A stretch of 64,000 nucleotides of DNA from Sphingomonas tagetis (GCF_024211275.1 NZ_JAMLDX010000001.1:248001-312000); one strand, 5' to 3'. Counted from the stretch's first letter, positions 17,291 to 27,120 are shown. The notes: generated from the letters alone by a model not told the origin. Translations and numbers: made by a program.

Positions 17291-18055
17291 TCAGACCAGT
17301 GCCTTGTAGACGCTGTAGCTGCTGGTCAGGGTGAGGACGATGCCGACCAGGATTAGCAATGTCTTGGTCGGGACGCGCTTGGCGATCAGCGCGCCGAACG
17401 GCGCCGCCAGCACGCCACCGATCAGCAGGCCGACGACCGCTTCGGTAAAGGCGGCAAAGCCAAGATGCAGGATAAAGGTGATCGACACCGACAGCGTCAG
17501 GAAGAATTCGACGCTGTTGACCGTGCCGATCGTATAGCGCGGCTGCGTGCCCTGGATCAGCAGGTTGCTGGTGACGACCGGACCCCAGCCACCGCCGCCC
17601 GCCGCGTCGAGGAAGCCCCCGGCAAGACCGAGCGGTTCGACGATCCGGGGTTCTTTATGGTGTCGCGTGGGGAAGCTGATGCCGCGCCACAGCAGGTAAA
17701 GACCGATGGACGCGAGATAGGCCATCACGAACGGGCGCGTGACCGAGGCGTCGAGCGAGGTCAGCAGGTACGCGCCCGCGACGCCGCCGACCACGCCGGG
17801 GATCAGCAGGCGGAAGAACAGCTTCCAGTTCACATTCTTGTGGATTGCGTGGCTGATGCCCGACACGCCGGTGGTGAAGCATTCGGCCAAATGCACGCCG
17901 GCCGACGCGGTCGCCGGCGGCACGCCGAGCACGCTCACCAGCAACGTCGAGGAAATGACGCCGAACGCCATGCCCAGCGCGCCGTCGACGATCTGCGCGA
18001 CGAAGCCGACCGCAAGGAAGGGGAGCAATGCCTGGAAGTCGATACTTTCGAACAT
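17291..18055 (-). CDS. TauE/SafE family membrane transporter (putative sulfite exporter)
   Basis: 254-aa polytopic inner-membrane protein of the TauE/SafE (DUF81) family, linked in several bacteria to export of sulfite or other organosulfur anions. About seven to eight hydrophobic helices; the conserved loops [10 protein letters not shown] (near residue 24) and [14 protein letters not shown] (near 147-160) are the two repeat signatures. Start at the ATG preceded by AAAGGGG. It is divergent from cysE, the cysteine-synthesis gene, so a link to sulfur metabolism is plausible but not proven. Confidence 0.85.
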   Translation of the reverse strand: MFESIDFQALLPFLAVGFVAQIVDGALGMAFGVISSTLLVSVLGVPPATASAGVHLAECFTTGVSGISHAIHKNVNWKLFFRLLIPGVVGGVAGAYLLTSLDASVTRPFVMAYLASIGLYLLWRGISFPTRHHKEPRIVEPLGLAGGFLDAAGGGGWGPVVTSNLLIQGTQPRYTIGTVNSVEFFLTLSVSITFILHLGFAAFTEAVVGLLIGGVLAAPFGALIAKRVPTKTLLILVGIVLTLTSSYSVYKALV

Positions 18056-18215
18056 CAAAACCCCTTTATCGACACGTCAGGCACCCGGTTTCTGGCGCGC
18101 CGCCGCAATTCCTACAAGATACATCGTGTTTAGCCGGGACAAGCGTGAAACGTGCCGCGCTGGAAAATGGCAGCGTACATGCCTAAATAGCGCCGCAGAC
18201 AAAAGGGGCCTGTTT

Positions 18216-18911
18216 ATGTCCGGTGGTCTGGGAGCCTATCTCGACTCGATTCGCGCGCGTGATCCGGCGCCGCGCAGCCGTGCGGAAATCCTGCTTTATC
18301 CGGGCGTGTGGGCGGTGTTCTGGCACCGCGTCGCTCACCGGCTGTTCCGCAGCCGGCTGTTTTTCCTTGCGCGCGTAGTGAACCATCTGTCGCGCTGGCT
18401 GACCGCGATCGACATCCATCCCGGGGCCAAGATCGGCCGCAACTTCTTCATCGATCATGGCTTCGTGGTGATCGGCGAGACTGCCGAGATCGGCGACGAC
18501 GTGACCATCTATCAGTGCGTCACGCTGGGCGGCACCAGCCCCGACAATGGCGTGGCCGGCAAGCGCCACCCGACGATCGCCGACGGCGTGGTCATCGGGT
18601 CGGGCGCGCAGGTGCTTGGCCCGATCACGGTCAGCCCCAATGCGAAGATCGGCGCCAATGCGGTCGTGACCAAGGACGTGCCCGAGGGCGCGGTGATGGT
18701 CGGCATTCCCGCCAAGCAGACGCTGGTCGAGGCCGACAAATGGCAGCGCGACTTCGTCCCCTATGGCACGCCGTGCAGTGAGATGTTCGATCCGGCGACG
18801 CAGAAGCTGGACCTCATGCGCTGTGAGATCGAGGCGATGCGCAAGCGGCTCGACGCGCTGATGGCCGAGCGCGACGCACTCGAAAATGCGGAGCGTCGCG
18901 ACCGCGCGTGA
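18216..18911 (+). CDS. cysE: Serine O-acetyltransferase
   Basis: 231-aa enzyme acetylating L-serine with acetyl-CoA, the first step of cysteine synthesis. A short N-terminal helical domain is followed by a left-handed beta-helix of hexapeptide repeats ([16 protein letters not shown], then [15 protein letters not shown] and [11 protein letters not shown]) with catalytic His in IDHG, and a C-terminal coiled tail ([18 protein letters not shown]). It is the short EpsC-like form without the longer E. coli N-terminal domain. Start at ATG after AAGGGG. Its stop overlaps the GTG of the next gene. Confidence 0.93.
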   Translation: MSGGLGAYLDSIRARDPAPRSRAEILLYPGVWAVFWHRVAHRLFRSRLFFLARVVNHLSRWLTAIDIHPGAKIGRNFFIDHGFVVIGETAEIGDDVTIYQCVTLGGTSPDNGVAGKRHPTIADGVVIGSGAQVLGPITVSPNAKIGANAVVTKDVPEGAVMVGIPAKQTLVEADKWQRDFVPYGTPCSEMFDPATQKLDLMRCEIEAMRKRLDALMAERDALENAERRDRA

Positions 18912-19249
18912 CCGCGACCGTCACCCCGTTCCCGTTGCGCGGGTCGAGCCAGGTCGGGTTCGACCGCGCCGAGCTGACGCGTATCCTCGACCTGTACGGG
19001 CGCATGGTCGCCGCGGGTCACTGGAAGGACTATGCGATCCAGCTCGGCCGCGACGCCGCGGTATTCGCGGCCTTCCGCCGCGCGGCGGAACGGCCCGAAT
19101 TTCGGGTCGAGAAGCGACCTTCGCTCCGCAACCGCCAGGGCATGTGGGCGCTGGTCAACGAAGCCGGCGCCGTACTCAAGCGCGGGCACGAACTGGGTCC
19201 CGTGCTCGCGCCGGTCGAACGGCGGCTCATGAAACTGGTCGAGGACTGA
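18908..19249 (+). CDS. DUF2794 protein
   Basis: 113-aa conserved alphaproteobacterial protein of unknown function. Family hallmarks: [20 protein letters not shown] near residues 15-34, [19 protein letters not shown], and [18 protein letters not shown]. It looks cytoplasmic, without signal or membrane segment. It starts at GTG, overlapping the cysE stop, and so is co-translated with cysE. It is followed by the 33-bp inverted repeat. Confidence 0.88.
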   Translation: MTATVTPFPLRGSSQVGFDRAELTRILDLYGRMVAAGHWKDYAIQLGRDAAVFAAFRRAAERPEFRVEKRPSLRNRQGMWALVNEAGAVLKRGHELGPVLAPVERRLMKLVED

Positions 19250-19274
19250 GTTCGGTTGAGCCTTGCGGCGCTGT

Positions 19275-19354
19275 CGGCACCGGCCCGCTCCCCCGCCCGG
19301 CCACCCACAGCGTATCCTGAATGGGTGGCCGGGCGGGGGAGCGGGCCGGTGCCG
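19275..19354. repeat. Perfect 33-bp inverted repeat (intergenic palindrome)
   Basis: The arms 19275-19307 and 19322-19354 are perfect reverse complements (33 bp) around a 14-base loop. The arm is about 85% G+C and starts CGGCACCGGCCCGCTCCCCC. It fills the gap between the convergent DUF2794 and acylphosphatase genes. It could end transcription from both sides, but there is no T-run, and its perfection suggests a mobile or repeated palindromic unit. Confidence 0.9.
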
Positions 19355-19360
19355 CAATCT

Positions 19361-19636
19361 TCAAGCCGTGAAGCGCTTGGTAAAGCCCTTCACATTGCCG
19401 CGTTCGGCCGGCATCGCATCGATCCGCGCAACCTCGGCGAGCATCGGCCCTTCGCGGCAGCGGTCGACGAAGGTGTCGATCGCCATGCCGTCACCGTCCG
19501 CGAGGATTTCGACTCGCCCGTCCTGAAGGTTGCGAACCCACCCGATCACGCCGAGCTGTTTCGCGGTGCGAACCGCCCAGTCGCGATAGCCGACGCGCTG
19601 GACGCGCCCTTCGATCAGCAAACGCTGTGCCGTCAT
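19361..19636 (-). CDS. acyP: Acylphosphatase
   Basis: 91-aa small enzyme hydrolysing acyl phosphates. The signature GRVQRVGYRDW (about residues 10-20) carries the catalytic Arg in the VGYR loop, and GWVRNLQDGRVEI has the catalytic Asn. Length is typical (about 90 aa). Start at MTAQRLLIEG; eight further codons are open upstream but unlikely. It ends against the long inverted repeat. Confidence 0.93.
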   Translation of the reverse strand: MTAQRLLIEGRVQRVGYRDWAVRTAKQLGVIGWVRNLQDGRVEILADGDGMAIDTFVDRCREGPMLAEVARIDAMPAERGNVKGFTKRFTA

Positions 19637-19775
19637 TTCAATCGATCCCCGCATACACATGCGCCAACACCGCGCATGAGGCTGTCATAATCCAGCGTGG
19701 CGGGACTCGCGAAGTCCACTCAGGCGCGAATACAGGGCATTTCAGCGCGCTTTGGAGCCTGATAGGCTCGGCTCC

Positions 19776-20555
19776 ATGAAGATCGACCTCAGCGATTACG
19801 AAGCCGGCGACAAGTTCGATGGCGATTATGACGAAGCGCTCCAGGCGCTGTACGAACGGCTCGAGCGCATTCAGGTCGCACACATCCTCCACAAGCGGCC
19901 GGCGATCATCGTGCTGGAAGGCTGGGACGCGGCGGGGAAGGGCGGCATCATCAAGCGGCTGACCGCCGAATGGGATCCGCGCTTCTTCGAAGTGATGCCG
20001 ATCGCCGCGCCGGGCGAGACCGAACTGGCGCATCACTTTCTGTGGCGTTTCTGGACGCGGCTGCCGAGCAGGGGGCACATCGCGATCTTCGACCGCAGCT
20101 GGTATGGCCGCGTGCTGGTCGAGCGGGTCGAGGGCTATTGCAGCAAGGCCGAGTGGAAGCGCGGCTATGACGAGATCAACGACTTCGAGGCGCAGCAGAT
20201 CGAGGCCGGCGCGACGGTCGTGAAATTGTTCGTCCACATCACGCAGGAAAAGCAGGACGAGGAGTTACTCGAGCGGCTCGACGATCCGTGGAAACGCTGG
20301 AAGACGGGCGCCGACGACTATCGCAACCGGGCGCGGCGCGCCGACTATCTCGATGCGATCGAGGATATGTTTGCCAAAACGAGCACCAAGCAAGCGCCGT
20401 GGACGGTCATCGACGGCAACAACCGCAAGGCCGGCCGCATCGCCGCGCTGACGGCGATTGCCGACCAGCTCGAGGCGAAGGTGTCGATGGAGCCGCCCGC
20501 GATCGACCCCGAGTTCGAGAAGATGGCGCGCGCTGCGCTGGCCGCGAAGGACTAG
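19776..20555 (+). CDS. ppk2: Polyphosphate kinase 2 family protein
   Basis: 259-aa P-loop kinase using polyphosphate to phosphorylate nucleotides (or the reverse). Walker A GWDAAGKGG at residues 49-57, Walker B-type FDRSWYGRV with Asp106, and lid arginines (DYRNRARRADY). It is a single-domain protein, so class I or III. Class, and therefore NMP or NDP preference, cannot be decided by eye. Start at the ATG before KIDLSDYEAG. It is a single-gene unit, convergent with the carbonic anhydrase gene. Confidence 0.9.
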   Translation: MKIDLSDYEAGDKFDGDYDEALQALYERLERIQVAHILHKRPAIIVLEGWDAAGKGGIIKRLTAEWDPRFFEVMPIAAPGETELAHHFLWRFWTRLPSRGHIAIFDRSWYGRVLVERVEGYCSKAEWKRGYDEINDFEAQQIEAGATVVKLFVHITQEKQDEELLERLDDPWKRWKTGADDYRNRARRADYLDAIEDMFAKTSTKQAPWTVIDGNNRKAGRIAALTAIADQLEAKVSMEPPAIDPEFEKMARAALAAKD

Positions 20556-20576
20556 CCAGCAGCGCAGCGCTTTCCG

Positions 20577-21206
20577 TCACGCCGGGGCGAATTCTCCGCT
20601 TTCGTCCATCAAATGCAGCACGCCCTCGCTGATCGCAAAATACGCGCCGTGAATGGTCAGGCGGCCAGCGCCCTCGCGCTCGGGGATGAAGGGGAAAGTG
20701 CGGAGATTGGCGATCGAGGTACGGACCGTTTCCAGTTCCATCTCACGGGCAGCGCCCGGGCCATCGCCGCATTTCGCCTTCACCCGCTCGCGCGCTTCGT
20801 CGAGCAGGCTGACCCAGGCATGGACGAAGCCGCCTTCGCCCGGCGGGCTGTCATGGAACATCTCGGTCAGCGCAGCATGCGCGCCACCGCACATGCCATG
20901 CCCCATCACGACGATTTCCTCGACGTTGAGCTTGGTCACGGCGAATTCGAGCGCGGCGGAGACGCCATGCCGGCCGCCATCATTCTCGAATGGCGGGACC
21001 AGATTGGCGACGTTGCGCACGACGAAGATTTCGCCGGGCAGCGTGTCGAAGATCTGCGCGGGTTCGACGCGGCTGTCGGAGCAGGCGATCACCATCACCT
21101 TGGGCGACTGCCCCTCTGCCAGCTGCGCCCAGCGCTCGTGCTGGCGGCGATAGTCGGCGGTGCGGAAGCGGCGATAGCCATCGACGAGATCGGTGAAGTG
21201 AGTCAT
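20577..21206 (-). CDS. can: Beta-class carbonic anhydrase
   Basis: 209-aa zinc enzyme hydrating CO2. Zinc ligands are Cys42 in ACSDSR, His103 and Cys106 in GHGMCGG; the Asp-Arg dyad Asp44/Arg46 is intact. Length is normal. Start at MTHFTDLVDGYRRF. Divergent from lipA with about 80 bases between the starts. It supplies bicarbonate for carboxylation; single-gene unit. Confidence 0.94.
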   Translation of the reverse strand: MTHFTDLVDGYRRFRTADYRRQHERWAQLAEGQSPKVMVIACSDSRVEPAQIFDTLPGEIFVVRNVANLVPPFENDGGRHGVSAALEFAVTKLNVEEIVVMGHGMCGGAHAALTEMFHDSPPGEGGFVHAWVSLLDEARERVKAKCGDGPGAAREMELETVRTSIANLRTFPFIPEREGAGRLTIHGAYFAISEGVLHLMDESGEFAPA

Positions 21207-21286
21207 GCGCCCTCCATTTTTGCGCTTCCCATTGGCGCAGCCCTTAGGGGCTGGCAAGCGGCGCGCTTGATCGCTATTTGGCCCGC

Positions 21287-22207
21287 ATGAACGATCCCAC
21301 GCCCGTCGCCCGCCCGGAACGCCAGCGCAAGCCCGACTGGATTCGCGTCAAGGCGCCGACCTCGGCCGGCTTTGCCGCGACGCGTGCGCTGATGCGCTCG
21401 AAGAGCCTGACGACGGTGTGCGAGGAAGCGGCCTGTCCGAACATCGGCGAGTGCTGGAGCAAGAAGCACGCGACGGTGATGATCCTGGGCGACACCTGCA
21501 CGCGAGCCTGCGCCTTCTGCAACGTCAAGACCGGCATGCCGCGCGCCGTCGATGCGATGGAGCCGAACAACGTCGCCGATGCCGCGGTGCAGATGGGGCT
21601 GGAGCATATCGTCATCACCTCGGTCGACCGCGACGACCTGCCCGATGGCGGCGCGAAGCAATTCGTCAAGGTGATCGAGGCGATCCGCAAGGCGTCGCCG
21701 ACTACGACGATCGAGATCCTGACGCCCGATTTCCGCAACAAGCACGAGCAGGCAGTGGAGATGATCGTCGCGGCGCGGCCCGACGTTTATAACCATAATC
21801 TCGAGACGGTGCCGCGGCTCTATCCGACGATTCGCCCTGGCGCGCGCTACTATGCCTCGATCCGGCTGCTGGAGACGGTCAAGAAGCTCGATCCGTCGAT
21901 CTTCACAAAGTCCGGCGTGATGCTGGGGCTGGGCGAGGAGCGGCTGGAGGTCCATCAGGTGATGGACGACATGCGCAGCGCCGACATCGATTTCCTGACG
22001 ATGGGCCAGTATCTCCAGCCCACGCCGCGCCACGCCAAGGTGCAGGATTTCGTGACACCGGCGGCGTTCGACGCCTATGCCGCGATTGCCCGCGCCAAGG
22101 GCTTCCTGCTGGTCGCCTCCTCGCCGCTGACCCGGTCGAGCTATCATGCCGGCGACGATTTCGCGAAGATGAAGGCGGCGCGCGACGCGAAGCTCGCCAG
22201 GGTCTGA
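21287..22207 (+). CDS. lipA: Lipoyl synthase
   Basis: 306-aa radical-SAM enzyme inserting two sulfurs into protein-bound octanoate. Auxiliary cluster cysteines 45, 50 and 56 ([12 protein letters not shown]) and the radical-SAM triad 71, 75 and 78 (CTRACAFC) are intact, and the C-terminal RSSYHAG motif carries the Ser ligand. Start at ATG (MNDPTPV). The stop overlaps the start of the next gene (TGATG), the common alphaproteobacterial lipA-coq10/ratA pair. Confidence 0.96.
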   Translation: MNDPTPVARPERQRKPDWIRVKAPTSAGFAATRALMRSKSLTTVCEEAACPNIGECWSKKHATVMILGDTCTRACAFCNVKTGMPRAVDAMEPNNVADAAVQMGLEHIVITSVDRDDLPDGGAKQFVKVIEAIRKASPTTTIEILTPDFRNKHEQAVEMIVAARPDVYNHNLETVPRLYPTIRPGARYYASIRLLETVKKLDPSIFTKSGVMLGLGEERLEVHQVMDDMRSADIDFLTMGQYLQPTPRHAKVQDFVTPAAFDAYAAIARAKGFLLVASSPLTRSSYHAGDDFAKMKAARDAKLARV

Positions 22208-22701
22208 TGCCCAGGCACAGCGAGACCCGGCGGCTGCCCTATTCGCCGGAGCAGATGTACGATCTGGTCGCCGATGTCGGCCGCTATGGCGAGTTTCTGC
22301 CCTGGGTCAGCGCGGTGCGGGTGCGGTCGAACAGCGAGCGCGAGATGGTCGCGGACCTGATCGTCGGCTTCAAGGGGCTGCGCGAGACGTTCAGCAGCCG
22401 GGTCGAGAAGCAGCGGCCGGAGCATATTCGGGTCGATTATCTCGATGGGCCGCTCAAGCATCTCCATAATGACTGGAAGTTCCGGCCCGACGACGAGGGC
22501 GGGGTGCTGATCGATTTCTGTGTCGATTTCGCCTTCAAGAGCCGGGTGTTCGAGATGCTGGCGGGGCAAGTGTTCGATCGGGCGCTGCGGATGATGATCA
22601 ATGCGTTCGAGGAACGCGCGGCGCGGCTTTACGGCGATTCGGCCTCGGGCGCGGCGGGTTCGCCGGGGAGCAGCAGCTCGAGCGCACACAGCGCCGCCTG
22701 A
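22207..22701 (+). CDS. COQ10/RatA-like START-domain protein
   Basis: 164-aa polyketide-cyclase/START fold protein of the COQ10/RatA family, which binds ubiquinone-like lipids; the E. coli relative RatA also affects ribosomes. Family features: YSPEQMYDLVADVGRYGEFLPW near residues 12-33 and DYLDGPLKHLHNDW. The conserved domain ends near residue 145; the last 18 or so residues are Gly/Ser/Ala-rich (GSPGSSSSSAHSAA) and are encoded by DNA that is also the 3' end of cinA on the other strand. Co-translated with lipA. Confidence 0.88.
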   Translation: MPRHSETRRLPYSPEQMYDLVADVGRYGEFLPWVSAVRVRSNSEREMVADLIVGFKGLRETFSSRVEKQRPEHIRVDYLDGPLKHLHNDWKFRPDDEGGVLIDFCVDFAFKSRVFEMLAGQVFDRALRMMINAFEERAARLYGDSASGAAGSPGSSSSSAHSAA

Positions 22702-23165
22702 AGCCGCACCCCGCCGCGGCCGATCTCGCCGAACTCGCGGGTATCCGCCACCACCACGTCGGGATCCGCCTGCCTTTCGGCGCGGGCGAAGACGACATGG
22801 CCGACCGGCTTCTTCTCGCTGCCGCCGCCCGGCCCGGCGATGCCGGTGATCGCCACCGCGACATCCGCGCCGCTCTCGTCCAGCGCGCCCTGCGCCATAC
22901 TCCACGCCGTCGCGATCGACACCGCGCCGAAGGTTTCGAGCACGTCGCCGCTGACCTTGAGCTCGGTCTTCTTGGCGTCGTTCGAATAGGTGACATAGCC
23001 GGCGAGCAACACTTCGGACGAGCCGGGGATCTCGGTGATCGCGGCGCAGACCAGGCCGCCGGTGCAGCTTTCGGCAATCGCCAGCGTGCGGCCGGCGGCG
23101 CGGTTCGCCTCGACGACCTTGCGCGCCGACTCGACCAGCTCGCGGGGGAGAATCGTTTCCATCAT
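22629..23165 (-). CDS. pncC: CinA-type nicotinamide-nucleotide amidohydrolase
   Basis: 178-aa protein corresponding to the C-terminal CinA domain alone, which deamidates NMN to nicotinate mononucleotide in the pyridine-nucleotide cycle. Signatures: AIAESCTGGLVCAAIT near residue 29-44 and ITGIAGPGGGSEKKPVG. The N-terminal COG1058 domain of full CinA is absent, as in E. coli PncC. The start overlaps the stop of the upstream unknown gene. The 3' end overlaps the convergent COQ10/RatA gene by 73 bases. Confidence 0.9.
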   Translation of the reverse strand: MMETILPRELVESARKVVEANRAAGRTLAIAESCTGGLVCAAITEIPGSSEVLLAGYVTYSNDAKKTELKVSGDVLETFGAVSIATAWSMAQGALDESGADVAVAITGIAGPGGGSEKKPVGHVVFARAERQADPDVVVADTREFGEIGRGGVRLQAALCALELLLPGEPAAPEAESP

Positions 23166-23680
23166 CGCGGGCGGCCCATAGGGCAGATCGGCAGCCTTGG
23201 CCCGCGTTTTTCGTCATTCTGGCCGAGCTGGGCCAGCGCGACGAAAACGGCGGCGAGATTGCGCGGCGGCAAGGGCGCGAGATTGCTCACGATCTTGTCG
23301 AGACCGGGGCAGTCGGCCGGCTTGATCTCCTGCGCCGCGAGCGGGACGAACACCGCGCGGGCCATCGGGATCGCGAATTGCGAATCGGCGATCGCCGCGC
23401 CCTGCGGGCCGAGCAACTTGCGGATGCCGCCTTGCGCCGCAGGCATCGCCGGGCCGACGCCGGCATCGAGCCGCGCCATGAAGGCGGCGCCCGGCTGACG
23501 CAGGAAGCTGCGTGGCGGGAGCGCGGTGCAGATGCGGCCCATCTCGCGGATGACGTCGGGCAGCATGACTTGGAACAGCGCTTCGCCCTCCGCTTCGGTG
23601 AGGCAGGGGCGGGCGGCCTGCTGGGCCTGCGCAGCCGAGGAAAGGGCGAGCGCGACGGCGAGGATCGAACGCTTGAACAT
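23162..23680 (-). CDS. Secreted protein of unknown function (172 aa)
   Basis: Not recognised. The N-terminus MFKRSILAVALALSSAAQAQ is a good signal peptide with an AQA cleavage site, so the mature part (about 152 aa) is probably periplasmic. It has three mature cysteines (PCLTEAE, RICTALP, ADCPGLD), of which pairs could form disulfides, and a fourth near the C-terminus. Codon use is normal. It is four bases after ispDF and overlaps cinA, so all three are one operon; the function need not be related. Confidence 0.75.
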   Translation of the reverse strand: MFKRSILAVALALSSAAQAQQAARPCLTEAEGEALFQVMLPDVIREMGRICTALPPRSFLRQPGAAFMARLDAGVGPAMPAAQGGIRKLLGPQGAAIADSQFAIPMARAVFVPLAAQEIKPADCPGLDKIVSNLAPLPPRNLAAVFVALAQLGQNDEKRGPRLPICPMGRPR

Positions 23681-23683
23681 GAC

Positions 23684-24826
23684 TTACTCCGGTACGCGGA
23701 CGGTGGCGACGGCCTGCGCTGCCATGCCTTCGCCGCGGCCGGTGAAGCCAAGGCGCTCGGTCGTCGTCGCCTTGACGCTTATCCGGGAGGAATCGATCCC
23801 GAGAATGTTGGCGATGCTGGCGCGGATCGCCGCGCGGTGCGGGCCGATCTTGGGGGCTTCGCAGATCAGCGTGAGGTCGATGAAGTCGATGATACCACCT
23901 TGTGCGCGGACAAGGCCGGCGGCGTGATCGAGAAACTGCGCCGACGCCGCGCCGCGCCATCTGGCGTCGCTGGGCGGGAAATGCATGCCGATATCGCCCG
24001 CGCCGATCGTACCGAGCAACGCGTCGGTGATCGCATGGAGCGCGACATCGGCGTCGCTATGGCCGGACAGGCCCTTGTCGTGCGGAATAAGGATGCCGCC
24101 GAGCCAGAGCTCCTGTCCGGCTTCGAACCGGTGGACATCGAAGCCCATCGCGCTGCGCGAGATCAGCGTCGCGGCGTGGCGGGCTTCGGCGGCGGCGAAG
24201 TCGGCGGGGTGCGTGATCTTTTCGAGCATTGGGTCTCCGGCGACCAGCATGACGTCATGGCCCGCACGGCGGAGCATCTGGGCGTCGTCGGTGGCCTCCT
24301 CGTCCGCGGGCCAGGCGCGGTGCGCGGCGAGGATGGCGTCGAGATGGAAGGCTTGCGGGGTCTGGATGCGGTTGAGACCGGCCCGGAGGACATTGTCGCC
24401 CAGCGTGCCGTCGCCGCGCGCCAGCGTGTCGGCGACCGGCAGGACGGGGACCGCGCCGGGGGCCTGATCGAGCGCCGCCAGCAGGGCGTCGATGACACGC
24501 GGCGGGAGGAAGGGGCGGGCGGCGTCGTGGATCAGGACGCGAGTGACGCCCTGCGCCGCCAGAACTTCGAGACCGGCGCGGACCGAATCGCGGCGTTCAG
24601 CCCCGCCGGTGACGAAGTTGACAGTTTTGCCGAGCGCCGAGCGGGCGTCGGCCTCCTGCCCTTCGCCGATGACGACGAGGATGTCGCCGACCGCGGGATG
24701 CGCTGCGAAGGCGCCGACGCTGTGGGCGAGCATGGGCTTGCCGACGAGGGAGGCGAATTGCTTGGGCACCTCGCCGCCTGCGCGCACGCCCTTGCCTGCC
24801 GCGACGACGAGCGCGGCGGTGGTCAT
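23684..24826 (-). CDS. ispDF: Bifunctional IspD/IspF (MEP pathway)
   Basis: 380-aa fusion of two isoprenoid enzymes. Residues 1-225: MEP cytidylyltransferase, with the nucleotide loop AAGKGVRAGGEVPKQF and IHDAARPF. Residues 226-380: MECDP synthase, with metal ligands in GFDVHRF and HSDADVALHA and the C-terminal TTERLGFTGRGEGM. The fusion is typical of alphaproteobacteria; the two steps are not consecutive (IspE acts between them). Start at MTTAALVVAAGKG; the long open frame upstream is antisense to dusB. Divergent from dusB. The dxr gene of the same pathway is also in this window. Confidence 0.96.
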   Translation of the reverse strand: MTTAALVVAAGKGVRAGGEVPKQFASLVGKPMLAHSVGAFAAHPAVGDILVVIGEGQEADARSALGKTVNFVTGGAERRDSVRAGLEVLAAQGVTRVLIHDAARPFLPPRVIDALLAALDQAPGAVPVLPVADTLARGDGTLGDNVLRAGLNRIQTPQAFHLDAILAAHRAWPADEEATDDAQMLRRAGHDVMLVAGDPMLEKITHPADFAAAEARHAATLISRSAMGFDVHRFEAGQELWLGGILIPHDKGLSGHSDADVALHAITDALLGTIGAGDIGMHFPPSDARWRGAASAQFLDHAAGLVRAQGGIIDFIDLTLICEAPKIGPHRAAIRASIANILGIDSSRISVKATTTERLGFTGRGEGMAAQAVATVRVPE

Positions 24827-25012
24827 CGGCGGGTATCCAGATGCCGGAAAGTCACAAAGGTCCCGACATCTATCGCGAGCGCGCGTTGGGTCGGGAGGGG
24901 GGCGTCTGCCAGCATCGCCGCTGCCTAGCGGGAAGGGGGCTTGTAGGAAAGCGCAACGCTTGCACTCGCCCCATTGCGCCTGTAGAGGCCGCTGCCTATT
25001 TTTCAGGCAATC

Positions 25013-26023
25013 ATGACGACGCTCAAGCCTATCCAGATCGGCCCGGTGACGATCGAGACGCCGGTGCTGCTCGCGCCGATGACGGGGGTCACCGACCTGC
25101 CGTTCCGCCGGCTCGTGCGCCGCTATGGGTCGGGACTCAACGTCACCGAGATGATCGCCAGCCAGGCCGCGATCCGCGAGACGCGCCAGTCGATCCAGAA
25201 GGCCGCATGGGATCCGATCGAGGAACCGGTGTCGATGCAGCTGGTCGGCTGCACGCCCTATGAAATGGGCGAGGCCGCCAAGCTGAACGAGGATCGCGGC
25301 GCGGCGATCATCGACATCAACATGGGCTGCCCGGTGCGCAAGGTCACCAATGGCGACGCCGGATCGGCGCTGATGCGCGTGCCGGACCTCGCCGCGCAGC
25401 TGATCGAGGCGTGCGTCAAGGCGGTGAAGGTGCCGGTGACGGTCAAGATGCGGATGGGCTGGTGCCATGACAGCCTCAACGCGCCCGAGCTGGCGCGGGT
25501 GGCGCAGGAGATCGGCGCGCAGATGATCACGGTGCACGGCCGCACGCGCAACCAGATGTACAAGGGCAGCGCCGACTGGGCGTTCGTGCGCAAGGTCAAG
25601 GACGCGGTGTCGATCCCGGTGATCGTCAATGGCGACATCTGTTCGGCGGACGATGCGCGCACCGCGCTGGAACTGTCGGGCGCGGATGGCGTGATGATCG
25701 GGCGCGGCGCCTATGGCCGGCCATGGTTGCTGCGGCAGGTGATGGACGCGCTGACCGGCAAGGGTGAGCGTGCCGACCCGACGATCGCCGAACAATATGC
25801 GGTGATCGCAGAACATTACGCCATGATGCTCGAACATTATGGCGAGGAAACCGGCGTCAACATGATGCGCAAGCATATCGGCTGGTACACCAAGGGGCTG
25901 CACGGTTCGGCCGAGTTCCGCAACAAGGTGAACCAGCAGCCCCAGGCGGCGACCGTGCTGGCGATGCTCGACGACTTTTACGCGCCGCTTTGTGAATCAT
26001 GGCCCCAGCGCGAAGCGGCCTGA
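25013..26023 (+). CDS. dusB: tRNA-dihydrouridine synthase (DusB/NifR3)
   Basis: 336-aa FMN enzyme reducing uridine to dihydrouridine in tRNA D-loops. Signatures: [13 protein letters not shown] near residue 20, the catalytic Cys in [15 protein letters not shown], and the FMN-binding [11 protein letters not shown] and [16 protein letters not shown]. It is the first gene of the alphaproteobacterial nifR3-ntrBC-ntrYX locus and overlaps ntrB by 25 bases. Confidence 0.95.
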   Translation: MTTLKPIQIGPVTIETPVLLAPMTGVTDLPFRRLVRRYGSGLNVTEMIASQAAIRETRQSIQKAAWDPIEEPVSMQLVGCTPYEMGEAAKLNEDRGAAIIDINMGCPVRKVTNGDAGSALMRVPDLAAQLIEACVKAVKVPVTVKMRMGWCHDSLNAPELARVAQEIGAQMITVHGRTRNQMYKGSADWAFVRKVKDAVSIPVIVNGDICSADDARTALELSGADGVMIGRGAYGRPWLLRQVMDALTGKGERADPTIAEQYAVIAEHYAMMLEHYGEETGVNMMRKHIGWYTKGLHGSAEFRNKVNQQPQAATVLAMLDDFYAPLCESWPQREAA

Positions 26024-27102
26024 GGCCGCCACCGCAGCCGGGCGAGCCTGACCTGACCGAATTGTTCGGCGGGCTGCCCGTCGCCGCGCTGGTGCTCGAT
26101 CCGCAGGACCGCGTCGTGCGCGCCAACATGGCGTGCGAGCATCTGCTCAACCATAGCGAGCGCGCGATGCTGGGGCAGCGGCTCGACCGCATCGTGACGC
26201 CGCCCGATGGCTATGCCACGCGGCGCGATGGACATGGCTTTGCCGCCTATGACGTGGAGATCGAGCCCAATCGAAGTCCGCGCACCCGCGTCGATTTTGT
26301 CGAGGCGCCGGTGCCCGAGCATCCCGGCTGGCGGATCGTGACGCTGCATCAGGCGCCGACGTCGCGGCGGCTGTCGGTCGGCGCGGACCGCAGCCTGGGC
26401 GCGCGGGCGGCGGTGGGTGCGGCGGCGATGCTGGCGCACGAGATCAAGAACCCGCTGTCGGGCATTCGTGGCGCGGCGCAGCTGCTGGCGGACGAGGGCG
26501 ATGGGGAAGGGCGGGAGGAGCTGACCCGGCTGATCACCACCGAGGTCGATCGGATCGCGGCGCTGATCGACCGGATGCAGGATTTCACCGACACCCGCCC
26601 GCCCAAGCTGGCGCCGCACAATATCTATCCCTTGCTCGACCATAGCCGCCGCGTCGCGCTGGCCGGATTCGCGCGCGGCATTACGATCGAGGAGCGGTTC
26701 GATCCCTCGTTGCCGCCGGTGATGATGGACAAGGACGCGTTCCAGCAGGTGGTGATGAACCTGCTCAAGAACGCCGCCGAGGCGTTGAAGGACGTGCGCG
26801 AGCCGAAGATCGTGCTCGCGACGCAATATCGCCATGGCGTCGCGATGCGCCCCGCGCCCGACCAGCCGCGCCGCTGGCTGCCGATCGAACTGTCGGTGAG
26901 CGACAATGGTCCCGGCGCGCCGGCGGACATCGCCAGCCATTTGTTCGAACCGTTCGTGTCGGGCAAGCCCGAGGGCAAGGGGCTGGGGCTGCCGCTGGTC
27001 GAGAAGCTGGTGCGCGACATGGGCGGCGTGGTCGAATATGCCCGCGCCGGCGATCCCGAGATGACGGTGTTCCGCGTCAATCTGCCGAGGGCCGACGGAT
27101 GA
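25999..27102 (+). CDS. ntrB: Nitrogen regulation sensor kinase NtrB
   Basis: 367-aa soluble histidine kinase/phosphatase for NtrC, governed by PII. N-terminal PAS-like domain (residues 20-120), phosphoacceptor His147 in [11 protein letters not shown], and ATPase domain with N-box [17 protein letters not shown] and GKGLGLPL. It overlaps dusB. It is normally followed at once by ntrC; here a palindromic repeat and a small membrane gene intervene. Confidence 0.94.
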   Translation: MAPARSGLRPPPQPGEPDLTELFGGLPVAALVLDPQDRVVRANMACEHLLNHSERAMLGQRLDRIVTPPDGYATRRDGHGFAAYDVEIEPNRSPRTRVDFVEAPVPEHPGWRIVTLHQAPTSRRLSVGADRSLGARAAVGAAAMLAHEIKNPLSGIRGAAQLLADEGDGEGREELTRLITTEVDRIAALIDRMQDFTDTRPPKLAPHNIYPLLDHSRRVALAGFARGITIEERFDPSLPPVMMDKDAFQQVVMNLLKNAAEALKDVREPKIVLATQYRHGVAMRPAPDQPRRWLPIELSVSDNGPGAPADIASHLFEPFVSGKPEGKGLGLPLVEKLVRDMGGVVEYARAGDPEMTVFRVNLPRADG

Positions 27103-27120
27103 ACGGCTCTTTTCACCTTC

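Noticed and set aside
24827..25903. N-terminal extension of ispDF by 359 residues
   Set aside because: It would be antisense to dusB and lacks any domain; the ispDF ATG begins a perfect IspD N-terminus.
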